Assembly (NCBI GenBank): GCA_002691465.1
Contig: NZHP01000030.1
Span: 1-54,171, forward strand
Length of the DNA stretch: 54,171 bases
Direction: 5' to 3'
DNA from: Gammaproteobacteria bacterium
GTDB taxonomy: Bacteria; Pseudomonadota; Gammaproteobacteria; Steroidobacterales; UBA11654
Numbering within the stretch: the first letter of the stretch is position 1; the number at the start of each line of letters is the position of its first letter. The notes beneath the pieces were generated by a model. That model saw only the letters and a program-made list of their open reading frames with translations, did no database searches and was not told where the DNA came from. A program made the position numbers and the translations under genes. Below are positions 8,349 through 17,191 of this stretch, piece after piece.

Positions 8349-11300
8349 CTAAACACCCTTCCTTTGAGACTTTCTGTCGTTGACATCGAAAATGGATTCG
8401 ATTTCCTCGTTGTGTTCTGCTCTCTCATTCATAACGCGTTTATAGTCAATCGGCATGACTTTAACAAACTTTTTTAAACTTATGTCCCAATCGGCCAGAA
8501 TTTTTTCAGCTAATGTTGAATCTGTGTATTCACGATGCAATTCAAGCATTCTAAGTATCTCTGCAATGCTGGTCTCGTCTTGCAAAGATTCAAGCTCTAC
8601 CATGCCTTTATTGCATTTAGGCTCAAACTCATCCCAAGGATCATAAATATATGCTATGCCTCCTGACATGCCAGCAGCAAAATTAACGCCAGTGTTGCCC
8701 AAGACCAAAACCCTTCCGCCTGTCATATACTCACAAGCATGATCACCAACGCCTTCAACAACCGACCATGCTCCGCTGTTTCTAACACCAAATCGCTCTG
8801 CGGCAATCCCTCTGAAGAAACCAAAACCTGAAGTAGCGCCATAAAGCGCTACATTGCCAACAATAATGTTTTCCTCTGATTTCAATTCAGAGCTTAGAGA
8901 AGGCCGGACAATAATTTTTCCTCCAGAGAGGCTTTTTCCAACATAATCATTGGCATCCCCATACAAGTTAAAAGTCACGCCTTTTGATAAAAAAGCTCCA
9001 AAACTCTGTCCAGCAGAGCCGGTAAAATTAAGTTGTATGCTGCCTTCTGGAAGTCCTTCCTCGCCCCAAAGATTCGCAATCTCATGGCTCAACATTGCTC
9101 CCGTTGCTCTATTTAGGTTTGTAATCTGATAATCATGCTCAACGGTGGTTTTCTTCTCAATGCCATCTTTGCAGCTTTTTATTAGCTCATGATCCAGAAC
9201 GGAATCGATATTATGGACCTGATCAATAGTTTTTCTTGTCTCAACTTCTGCTCTGATTTCATTAGAGGTTATCAATAGTGGGCTTAAATCTAGTTGACTT
9301 GATTTCCAATGTTCCATTGCCTTCTCAGTCGATAACAGGTCAGCCCTTCCTATAAGCTCATCTACTGACTTTATTCCAAGCCTCGCCATTATCTCTCTTG
9401 CTTCTTCTGCAACTAAAAATAGGTAATTGATGACATGCTCAGGTTGTCCTGTAAACTTCTGTCTGAGTATTTTATTTTGAGTAGCAATACCTACAGGACA
9501 AGTATTCAGATGGCACTTTCTCATCATGATGCAGCCAAGAGAAATCAATGGTGCTGTTGAAAATCCAAATTCCTCTGCGCCTAGTAATGCCGCAATAACA
9601 ACGTCTCTACCTGTTTTCAGTCCTCCATCAGTTTGGAGAGTTACCCTGCTTCTAAGGTTATTTAAAATAAGGGTCTGGTGAACTTCAGCTAGCCCTAACT
9701 CCCATGGCATGCCTGCATTCTTAATGCTGGTAAGAGGGGAGGCGCCCGTTCCTCCGACGTCGCCAGAAATTACAATGTGGTCGGCATGTGCTTTTGTAAC
9801 TCCGGCAGCAATTGTTCCTACTCCGCTTTCAGCAACCAACTTAACGCTTATGTCTGCAGCTGGGTTTCCATTCTTCAAATCAAATATCAGCTGTGCTAAA
9901 TCCTCGATTGAATAAATATCATGATGTGGCGGGGGGCTGATTAAACCCACTCCTGGTGTCGAATACCTTATGGAAGCGATTTTTTCATCCACCTTTCTCC
10001 CTGGTAATTCTCCACCTTCTCCAGGCTTGGCTCCTTGTGCAATTTTAATCTGGAGCTGTTTTGCATTTGCAATATAATTTGCTGTAACACCAAACCTACC
10101 TGATGCGATCTGTTTAATAGCTGAAGACTTGGAATCACCATTCTTCATTGGCTCGTATCTAGCTGGATCTTCTCCACCTTCTCCACTATTACTCTTTCCA
10201 CCAATTCTATTCATTGCAATAGCTAGGGTTTCATGAGCTTCTGGTGAAATTGAGCCAAAACTCATGGCGCCCGTGCAAAAGCGTTTCACTATTTCACTCG
10301 CAGGCTCGACATCCTTGATTGGAACTGCGCCCTTGCTTGGGAACTTAAGCTTTAATAAGCCTCTGAGGTTTAATGCCTCTTCTGCCTTTTTGTTTGAAAG
10401 CTTTGAAAATTTCTTATACGCATCATCATCATTTGTTCTCGCTGCCAGTTGCAATGACCAAACTGTTTCCGGATTCCATCCCTTTTTCTCGCCCTCGCTT
10501 CTCCAATGAAAGTCTCCGGGATTTGGAAGGTCTGGCGACGGTTCAACTTCATCCTCCGGCCAACCTAGGCTATGCCTTTGAGAATCCTCAAGCTGAATTG
10601 TCTCCAGATTGACCCCTGCAATTTTGCTTACGGTTCCGTTAAAGCATTTCTCAATCACTTCATTCGATAAGCCAATTGCCTCAAAAATCTGTGCGCCCTT
10701 ATAAGACTGGAGTGTTGAAATGCCCATTTTTCCCATGACTTTTAAAATGCCTTTTACGACTGCTTGCCGATAAGCATCAATGACTTCTTCGTATTCATCT
10801 AGTGGCACTCTATTCTCTGGCCCTCTTTTATAATGGGTATGTTTAATTATATTTTCTGCCTTTGCCTGCATTAAAATTTCATATACAAGATACGGGTTGA
10901 TTGCGTCAGCTCCATATCCAAATAACAGACAAAAATGATGCACTTCACGAGCCTCGCCTGTTTCAATTATAATTGCGGCCTTCGCACGTTTTGCCACTTT
11001 TACAAGATGGTGGTGAACCGCGCCACAAGCCATGAGGGCGCTTATAGGGATTCTCTTATCATTCATTCCTCTATCGCTAAGCACTATGAAACCGATACCC
11101 TCATCTATCGCTTCTTCTGCAATCCTGCATATGTCATCAATTTTTTGATTCAACCCACCTTCTGTGCTGTAGGTGATGTCAATAACCTTACTCCTATGAT
11201 TTAAATAATTAAGGTGCTTAAGTGCATACATGGCGGTGTTTGTCAAAATAGGGTTTTCAACAAGTATTCTGTTTGCATGCTCTTCAGAAGGTTCTAAAAG

Positions 11301-12995
11301 GTTTCCCTCTGGGCCAACGTAACACTCAAGAGACATGACGATCTTTTCTCTGATCGAGTCTATTGCGGGATTAGAAACCTGAGCAAAGCGTTGCTTAAAA
11401 TAGTCATATGACAAACGATGCTTATCACTAAGTGATGCTAAAACGGTATCATTTCCCATCGATCCTAGCGGGTCTCGTAAGTCATGCACCATTGGTAAAA
11501 TCATGAATTCAATTGTCTCTGAGGTATAACCAAATGCTCGCATTCGCCTAAGTAGTTCCTCTTTGCCATACAAAGGATCATTGGAAAGTTTTTTGATTTT
11601 TCTAAATCCAAATCTATTGTTATGAAGCCAGTCCCTATATGGATTTTCTTTAATGAGTGGGTCTTTGACATCAGAATCACTGAGGAGCTTCCCTTGATTG
11701 AAATCAATTAGAAATATTTTTCCAGGCTCTAATCTTCCTTTTTTGATTATGGTTTCCTCAGGAATATCCAATACGCCTACTTCACTGGCCATGACTATCC
11801 TGTTGTCTGAGGTCAGGTAGTAGCGACTTGGTCTTAGCCCATTTCTATCCAAAACAGCGCCAAGAGAGTCTCCATTGGTAAAAGTGATTGAAGCAGGTCC
11901 ATCCCATGGTTCCATTAGATTTGACTGAAATTCATAATAGGCCTTTCTCTCTTTTGTTATTGTTTTCTTTTTCTGCCAAGCTTCTGGGACCATCATTAAA
12001 ATAGACTCTTCCAAAGAGCGTCCTGACAGGGTTAAAAACTCAAGCACATTGTCAAAATTTCCTGAGTCAGAACAGTTTGGCTCAATAACTGGAAAAAGAT
12101 CCTTCAGCCTATCCTCAAAAATAGGTGATTTCATATTTCCTTCTCTGGCTTTCATCCAATTGATGTTTCCTTGTATGGTATTAATTTCGCCGTTGTGAGA
12201 CATCAGTCTATTTGGCATCGCCCTATCCCAGCTAGGAAAAGTATTGGTTGAAAATCTAGAATGAACCATTGCCAAGTGTGATGAGTATTTCTGATCGCTC
12301 AGATCAACAAAGAACCTCCCCACCTGATCACAGGTAAGCATCCCTTTATAGACAATGGTCTTTGAAGATAGGCTACAAATATAAAAAAGATCTGCCTCCT
12401 TTAGTTTCGAATTGCCTCGAAGATGGTTGCTTGTTTTTTTTCTTGCAAGATATAGCCTTCGTTCGAAATCTTCCTGTTCCGATTTTGAGTTATTATCGAT
12501 AACAAATATTTGCTCAATATAGGGCATTGCCTCCAGTGCTGAGGGACCTATGTCTGCTTTTTCTTTATCAATTGGCAGATCTCTCCATCCGACTATTTTT
12601 AATTCATTCTCATGACACATCTCTGAAAAATAGTCTTTGCAAAAATCTCTTTCCTTTTTGTCATTGGGCAAAAAAACATTTCCCACTGAATAGTTCTCGG
12701 AATCAAGGTCAACTAGAAAGGACTCTTTGGCAATTGCAGAAAAAAATTCATGTGGCATTCCAGTGAGTATTCCGGCTCCATCGCCGCTGTTTGGCTCTGC
12801 CCCTCTCGCTCCTCTGTGATCCATTTTGCAGAGGATGGTTAAGGCATCTTTTATGTTTTCATGGCTTGGTTCTTTTTTAATATGTGCCACAAACCCAACG
12901 CCACAACTCTCCTTTTCAAACTGGGAATCGTACATACCAATATTTGAGCTTTGTTTCAGCGTCATAATTAATTCTTTTTTATTTTTCTTAACCAT
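8349..12995 (-). CDS. gltB: Glutamate synthase (NADPH) large/alpha subunit
   Basis: The alpha subunit has an N-terminal glutaminase that releases ammonia, which is channelled to the FMN domain that aminates 2-oxoglutarate. The N-terminal nucleophile is the Cys of KESCGVGFVAHI (residue 31 from this start), exposed after removal of a short propeptide; HRGARGAEPNSGDGAGIL follows. The synthase domain has GGKSNSGEGGEDPARY, and CHLNTCPVGIATQ holds the [3Fe-4S] cysteines. The C-terminal beta-helix has repeated G-rich segments such as GDHACEYMTGGRVLVLG. Its 1548 residues match the family. Later ATGs at residues 11 and 21 are alternative starts and would shorten only the propeptide. It is first in a gltB-gltD operon. 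Confidence 0.97.
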   Translation of the reverse strand: MVKKNKKELIMTLKQSSNIGMYDSQFEKESCGVGFVAHIKKEPSHENIKDALTILCKMDHRGARGAEPNSGDGAGILTGMPHEFFSAIAKESFLVDLDSENYSVGNVFLPNDKKERDFCKDYFSEMCHENELKIVGWRDLPIDKEKADIGPSALEAMPYIEQIFVIDNNSKSEQEDFERRLYLARKKTSNHLRGNSKLKEADLFYICSLSSKTIVYKGMLTCDQVGRFFVDLSDQKYSSHLAMVHSRFSTNTFPSWDRAMPNRLMSHNGEINTIQGNINWMKAREGNMKSPIFEDRLKDLFPVIEPNCSDSGNFDNVLEFLTLSGRSLEESILMMVPEAWQKKKTITKERKAYYEFQSNLMEPWDGPASITFTNGDSLGAVLDRNGLRPSRYYLTSDNRIVMASEVGVLDIPEETIIKKGRLEPGKIFLIDFNQGKLLSDSDVKDPLIKENPYRDWLHNNRFGFRKIKKLSNDPLYGKEELLRRMRAFGYTSETIEFMILPMVHDLRDPLGSMGNDTVLASLSDKHRLSYDYFKQRFAQVSNPAIDSIREKIVMSLECYVGPEGNLLEPSEEHANRILVENPILTNTAMYALKHLNYLNHRSKVIDITYSTEGGLNQKIDDICRIAEEAIDEGIGFIVLSDRGMNDKRIPISALMACGAVHHHLVKVAKRAKAAIIIETGEAREVHHFCLLFGYGADAINPYLVYEILMQAKAENIIKHTHYKRGPENRVPLDEYEEVIDAYRQAVVKGILKVMGKMGISTLQSYKGAQIFEAIGLSNEVIEKCFNGTVSKIAGVNLETIQLEDSQRHSLGWPEDEVEPSPDLPNPGDFHWRSEGEKKGWNPETVWSLQLAARTNDDDAYKKFSKLSNKKAEEALNLRGLLKLKFPSKGAVPIKDVEPASEIVKRFCTGAMSFGSISPEAHETLAIAMNRIGGKSNSGEGGEDPARYEPMKNGDSKSSAIKQIASGRFGVTANYIANAKQLQIKIAQGAKPGEGGELPGRKVDEKIASIRYSTPGVGLISPPPHHDIYSIEDLAQLIFDLKNGNPAADISVKLVAESGVGTIAAGVTKAHADHIVISGDVGGTGASPLTSIKNAGMPWELGLAEVHQTLILNNLRSRVTLQTDGGLKTGRDVVIAALLGAEEFGFSTAPLISLGCIMMRKCHLNTCPVGIATQNKILRQKFTGQPEHVINYLFLVAEEAREIMARLGIKSVDELIGRADLLSTEKAMEHWKSSQLDLSPLLITSNEIRAEVETRKTIDQVHNIDSVLDHELIKSCKDGIEKKTTVEHDYQITNLNRATGAMLSHEIANLWGEEGLPEGSIQLNFTGSAGQSFGAFLSKGVTFNLYGDANDYVGKSLSGGKIIVRPSLSSELKSEENIIVGNVALYGATSGFGFFRGIAAERFGVRNSGAWSVVEGVGDHACEYMTGGRVLVLGNTGVNFAAGMSGGIAYIYDPWDEFEPKCNKGMVELESLQDETSIAEILRMLELHREYTDSTLAEKILADWDISLKKFVKVMPIDYKRVMNERAEHNEEIESIFDVNDRKSQRKGV

Positions 12996-13031
12996 TGGTG
13001 GGCCTGATTTGGTCGCACACCATTAATACTT

Positions 13032-13050
13032 TGTAGCCCGATGGGCCACA
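13032..13050. promoter_or_regulatory. Imperfect inverted repeat in the gltB/symporter gap, possible operator
   Basis: TGTAGCCC (13032-13039) and GGGCCACA (13043-13050) form a near-palindrome (7 of 8 positions pair) around a 3-base centre GAT. It is G+C-rich against a very A+T-rich background, lies 37 bases upstream of the gltB start, and has no T-run after it, so it is unlikely to be a terminator. A regulator site for nitrogen or amino-acid control is possible; I recognise no specific family. Confidence 0.3.
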
Positions 13051-13101
13051 CTCTTGCTCAATATCACTGGGAAATTGAAAATGAATTTTAGCAAATTTGA
13101 A

Positions 13102-13130
13102 TTGAAATTTCCTGTGCAACGTTATTATAT
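13102..13130 (+). promoter_or_regulatory. Sigma70-type promoter for the symporter operon
   Basis: TTGAAA (13102-13107), a 17-base spacer, then TTATAT (13125-13130) with further AT-rich bases after it. Transcription would start near 13137, inside the N-terminal extension of the longest frame (13133). This supports the downstream ATG at 13196 as the true start. Called from consensus similarity only. Confidence 0.5.
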
Positions 13131-13195
13131 AAATGTTCCAGCCAAATCTTCGTCGTTATCTTCGACAGGCTAAGTGCAATATAAAAAGGAACAAA

Positions 13196-14845
13196 ATGGA
13201 AGAATTTAAATTAATTATAGATGCAATAGGCGGCTTTCTTTGGAATAACTATACGCTTTATGTTGTCGTTGCCACTGGTATTGTTTTCACAATCTGGAGT
13301 GGATTTTCTCAGTATTTTGCGTTGACTCATGGTTTCAAGGTGATCAAAGGCGACTACGATAATGATGATGATCCGGGTGCAATTTCACACTTTCAAGCAC
13401 TTTCAACAGCTCTTTCAGCTACAGTGGGCTTGGGAAATATTGGAGGTGTTGCTCTAGCGATATCGCTCGGTGGGCCGGGAGCGGTCTTTTGGATGTGGGT
13501 GGTAGGTTTTTTAGGAATGGCCATCAAACTGAGTGAGGTTTCCCTTTCGATGATACATCGAAATACAGATGACCCAGACAATCCGAGTGGGGGGCCAATG
13601 TGGGTTGTCGAAAGGAACTTTTCAGGCAAAAAAGGCCTTATGAAATACGTCGGAAAGCTCATTGCTGGCGTCTTCTGTTTTGCCCTAATAATTAACACAA
13701 TTACCGCTGGCAACATGTTTCAAGCATGGAATGTTGCAAATCTGACTGAGGCCTATTTTGGCGTTCCAACCATTGCTACAGGGATGATTCTTGCTCTTAT
13801 TGTAGGATCTGTGATCATAGGCGGAATCAAGAGAATAGGCGCAGTAACATCGAAACTCGTTCCGATAATGCTCATAATTTATATTCTGGCCTGCATATAT
13901 GTTCTTTCGATAAATGTTACAGCCATCCCTGAAATGCTAAAGCTGATTGTAAGAGCCGCATTTTCTCCTATGGAATCAAGCAATGCGTTCCTTGGCGGTA
14001 CAGCTGGCGCGGCGTTTATATTTGGCATGCAAAGAGCTCTCTTTTCAAATGAGGCTGGTCAAGGCTCTTCTGCCATAGCTCACTCTGCAGCAAAAACAGA
14101 TGAGCCTGTAAGAGAAGGGGTCGTTGCTGGTTTAGAGCCTTTTATTGACACCATTGTTGTATGCACAATGAGTGCTTTGGTCATTTTGGTTACTGGTATT
14201 TGGAACCGGCCTGCGGAAGTTCAGCTTTCTGATCTTACAGTAAATCAATCGGGACAAAGTTGGTCCATTGATGGCTCGATTAGCAATGCTCCGACTCTTT
14301 TCGATGGAAATAAAGTTTTCATGATTTATTCGGGCTCAGAAAATACTGAGGCAGGCAATTCTTTGCATAAAGTATACGGAAGAGTTGTCCTTAATGCTTC
14401 TGGCAAATCTATAGACTGGGATGAGATTTCCTCTGTAACCCCACCCGAAATTAATGGAGCTGTTTACCTTGATTATGTTGGCGCTAATCTCACTGCAGCA
14501 GCATTTGATAAAGTCTCCTCTGGGCTTGGCAAATGGTTGGTAACCCTTGCCTCCTGGCTTTTTGCAATATCCACGATGATTTCTTGGAGCTACTATGGAG
14601 AAAAAGGGGTGTCCTTTTTGCTCGGAGAGAAAGCAATACTCACTTACAAGCTGGCTTTTTGTGTTTTGGCTGTCTTATCGACAACTGGCTTTATTCAGAC
14701 CGATAGGGAACTGAATCTTTTTGCTAACCTAGGGACGGGGCTTTGCATTATGGCAAACCTTCCGATCCTATGGCTTTTTGGCTATCAGGCCATGAGAGAC
14801 TACAAGCTTTATATCTCTAAACTAAAAGCTGGAGAATTTGATTAA
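13196..14845 (+). CDS. AGCS-family amino acid (alanine/glycine):sodium symporter
   Basis: Inner-membrane transporter coupling sodium entry to uptake of a small amino acid. The family hallmarks are present: ATVGLGNIGGVALAISLGGPGA near the N-terminus, PSGGPMWVVE, and FSNEAGQGSSAIAHSAAKTDEPVREG. About ten hydrophobic segments are visible. The ATG at 13196 is chosen because AAAAGGA lies 5 bases upstream and the predicted promoter overlaps the longer frame that begins at 13133. An unusual polar stretch of about 90 residues (from VQLSDLTVNQSGQSW to GAVYLDYVGANL) separates two late membrane helices and probably lies outside the membrane. The stop overlaps the next start (TAATG). Alanine or glycine is the family substrate; the real one could be a GABA-like compound given the gene downstream. 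Confidence 0.9.
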   Translation: MEEFKLIIDAIGGFLWNNYTLYVVVATGIVFTIWSGFSQYFALTHGFKVIKGDYDNDDDPGAISHFQALSTALSATVGLGNIGGVALAISLGGPGAVFWMWVVGFLGMAIKLSEVSLSMIHRNTDDPDNPSGGPMWVVERNFSGKKGLMKYVGKLIAGVFCFALIINTITAGNMFQAWNVANLTEAYFGVPTIATGMILALIVGSVIIGGIKRIGAVTSKLVPIMLIIYILACIYVLSINVTAIPEMLKLIVRAAFSPMESSNAFLGGTAGAAFIFGMQRALFSNEAGQGSSAIAHSAAKTDEPVREGVVAGLEPFIDTIVVCTMSALVILVTGIWNRPAEVQLSDLTVNQSGQSWSIDGSISNAPTLFDGNKVFMIYSGSENTEAGNSLHKVYGRVVLNASGKSIDWDEISSVTPPEINGAVYLDYVGANLTAAAFDKVSSGLGKWLVTLASWLFAISTMISWSYYGEKGVSFLLGEKAILTYKLAFCVLAVLSTTGFIQTDRELNLFANLGTGLCIMANLPILWLFGYQAMRDYKLYISKLKAGEFD

Positions 14846-15684
14846 TGTCAAAAACGAAAACAAAAGAAGAAATTAAGATAAAACCATTTTGGTACTCAGA
14901 TGTTTGGTTGTGGCCAAAGCTAATTACAATCATCACCACTCTTGATAAAAATGGAACGGTGAATGCCGGTCCATACTCTCATATCATGCAATATGACGTG
15001 ATGACAAAAAATCCGAGAATGCTCATTGGATTCAGGCAAGACTCTCATACCTTCGTAAATATTGAAGAGACCGGAGAGTTTGTCGTCAACTGTCCCAGTG
15101 CAAGCCATTTGGATGACATGATGGAGACTGCGAAGTTTTATCCCGAAGGAATCAATGAACTGGAATTTACAAAATTTACACAAATTCCTTCTAAAAAAGT
15201 TTCGCCTCCAAGTCTTGAGGAATGCCCCCAAATAGCAGAATGCACTGTTGATGAAATAATCAAGCTAGAAAAAAGCTCTGGTATCGTGATTGGTAAGATC
15301 GAGGCAATCGTTGTTGATCAGGAACTTGTTACAATGGGCAGAGAAGAGAGAATAAAAACCATGGATCTTCCAATTGGAATGGGCGATGAAGCCAGACAAA
15401 CTTACTATCACACCACGGCTGAAACATTGATCAAACATGAATTAGGACAGCCAAAAACCGCTATGCAGGGTGCAGACGCAAAAACTTCTATGGAATGGGA
15501 AAACGATGCAACTGAGATGCTGATGGGCGTACCGCCCCCTTTAAGAAAAATGGTCATTGAAAACACCGAAGAGTTTGCTGTGGAAAAAAACGAAAAGACT
15601 GTTACTGGTGAGATATTTAAAGAATTGGCAAGATCAGTCGGAATGGATCCAGATGTAATGGAGAGGTTTAGAAGCGGTGGCTGA
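14845..15684 (+). CDS. Flavin-reductase-like (DIM6/NTAB) protein with PCP_red-like C-terminal tail
   Basis: 279 residues. The N-terminal ~190 residues resemble the FMN-binding split-barrel flavin reductase/DIM6 family: WPKLITIITTLDKNGTVNAGPYS, then MLIGFRQDSHTFVNIEETGEFVVNCPS, which is the usual substrate/flavin region. The last ~60 residues (MEWENDATEMLMGVPPPLRK, then VIENTEEFAVEKNEKTVTGEI) look like the small PCP_red domain found at the C-terminus of the BchB subunit of protochlorophyllide reductase, with its W-x2-A...L-x-x-V-P-x-x-x-R pattern. That assignment is by eye. It overlaps the symporter gene by one base and the dehydrogenase gene by 8, so it belongs to the same unit. The substrate is unknown; a flavin-dependent reduction is likely. 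Confidence 0.72.
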   Translation: MSKTKTKEEIKIKPFWYSDVWLWPKLITIITTLDKNGTVNAGPYSHIMQYDVMTKNPRMLIGFRQDSHTFVNIEETGEFVVNCPSASHLDDMMETAKFYPEGINELEFTKFTQIPSKKVSPPSLEECPQIAECTVDEIIKLEKSSGIVIGKIEAIVVDQELVTMGREERIKTMDLPIGMGDEARQTYYHTTAETLIKHELGQPKTAMQGADAKTSMEWENDATEMLMGVPPPLRKMVIENTEEFAVEKNEKTVTGEIFKELARSVGMDPDVMERFRSGG

Positions 15685-17146
15685 GAGCATAGATATTCAA
15701 AAATCTGAATTGTTTAAGAATCAATGCTACATAAATGGATCATGGGTCGATGCAGATGATGGTTCTACATCAGATATCATCAATCCAGCAAACTCTAAAC
15801 AACTGGGCACCGTTCCAAATTGTGGCTCAAGCGAGGCCCTTAAAGCTATCCAAGCAGCAAAGGAAGCACATAAATTTTGGTCAAAAACAGACGCAAAAGA
15901 GCGTTCTTCTGTGCTTAAAAAGCTTCATTGTCTTATGCTTGAGCATCAAGAAGACTTGGCAAGGATTATAACTTATGAAGGCGGCAAACCGCTCTCTGAA
16001 TCAATGGGTGAAATTGCATATGCTGCATCTTTTTTTGAATGGTTTTCAGAAGAGGCAAAAAGAGTTTATGGTGATGTAATTCCTGGTCATCAGCAAGATC
16101 GAAGAACGCTTGTGATCAAACAACCCATCGGCGTTGTTGGCTGTATCACCCCGTGGAATTTTCCATCGGCAATGTTGGCAAGAAAAATTGCGCCCGCCAT
16201 AGCAGTTGGTTGCACTGTTGTAGCGAAGCCAGCGCCAGAAACGCCCTATTCGGCAACAGCTATGGCTTATCTCTCTGATCTTGCTGGGATACCAAAGGGT
16301 GTATTTAATGTGGTCACAGGAGATGCTGAAAAAATTGGGTCTATAATGACATCAAACAAAGATGTAAAAAAAATCACATTTACTGGCTCCACTGCTGTTG
16401 GAAAGCATTTGCTCAAGCAATCAGCAGATACCGTAAAAAAAGTTTCTCTTGAGTTAGGAGGGCATGCCCCTTTTATTGTTTTTGACGATGCAAGTCTTGA
16501 TGATGCGGTTGATGGTGCGTTGATTGCAAAATATAGAAACAGTGGTCAGACATGTGTTTGTGCCAATAGGATTTATGTTCAATCGAGCATCTATGATGAT
16601 TTCACTAAGTGCTTCACAGAGAAAGCATCTCAACTGGTTGTTGGCGATGGTCTTCTAGAGTCGACACAGCAGGGGCCATTGATCAATAAAGATGCCATGA
16701 AAAAAGCGTCAAAACATATTGAGGATGCCAAAAATAAAGGCGCCACTATCACCACAGGCGGAAATCCACATTCACTAGGCGGGCTATTTTTTGAACCCAC
16801 CGTCTTAACCGGAGTCTCAGATGAAATGTTGATCGCACAAGAAGAAACATTTGGCCCAGTCGCGCCTATTTTTAGTTTTGACAGCGAAAAAGAAGTATTG
16901 GAGCGAGCAAATAATACTCCTTATGGTTTGGCGGCTTATTTTTATACTTCTGATCTTGGTAAATCGTGGAGGGTTTCAGAGCAACTTGATTACGGAATGG
17001 TCGGTCTTAATACTGGAATAATTTCTACGGAGATGGCTCCTTTTGGAGGCATAAAAGAATCGGGGATAGGTAGAGAGGGTTCCAAATATGGTGTGGACGA
17101 TTATCTAGAGATGAAATACATCTCCTTAGCTGGAATTGAAGAGTAA
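15677..17146 (+). CDS. gabD: NAD(P)-dependent succinate-semialdehyde dehydrogenase (aldehyde dehydrogenase superfamily)
   Basis: Oxidises an aldehyde, most likely succinate semialdehyde, to the acid. At 489 residues it has the full ALDH fold: TPWNFPSAM (Asn161), KPAPETP (Lys184), FTGSTAVGK, LELGGHAPF with the general base Glu259, and GQTCVCANR with the nucleophile Cys293. The Cys-x-Cys pair and the ending FGGIKESGIGREGSKYGVDD-YLEMKYI are characteristic of GabD rather than other ALDHs. It starts at GTG 15677, overlapping the upstream gene by 8 bases. Together with the upstream symporter it suggests uptake and breakdown of a GABA-like amino acid, but no GABA transaminase is adjacent. Specificity is inferred. 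Confidence 0.85.
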   Translation: MAESIDIQKSELFKNQCYINGSWVDADDGSTSDIINPANSKQLGTVPNCGSSEALKAIQAAKEAHKFWSKTDAKERSSVLKKLHCLMLEHQEDLARIITYEGGKPLSESMGEIAYAASFFEWFSEEAKRVYGDVIPGHQQDRRTLVIKQPIGVVGCITPWNFPSAMLARKIAPAIAVGCTVVAKPAPETPYSATAMAYLSDLAGIPKGVFNVVTGDAEKIGSIMTSNKDVKKITFTGSTAVGKHLLKQSADTVKKVSLELGGHAPFIVFDDASLDDAVDGALIAKYRNSGQTCVCANRIYVQSSIYDDFTKCFTEKASQLVVGDGLLESTQQGPLINKDAMKKASKHIEDAKNKGATITTGGNPHSLGGLFFEPTVLTGVSDEMLIAQEETFGPVAPIFSFDSEKEVLERANNTPYGLAAYFYTSDLGKSWRVSEQLDYGMVGLNTGIISTEMAPFGGIKESGIGREGSKYGVDDYLEMKYISLAGIEE

Positions 17147-17191
17147 TTGTTTTTAAGCAGAACCCCTGTATGATCTACCTCAATCGGTCAT

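Noticed and set aside
13133-13195. Longer N-terminus for the AGCS symporter
   Set aside because: The 21 extra residues are polar and unlike the family start, they overlap the predicted transcription start, and the ATG at 13196 has a good ribosome binding site.
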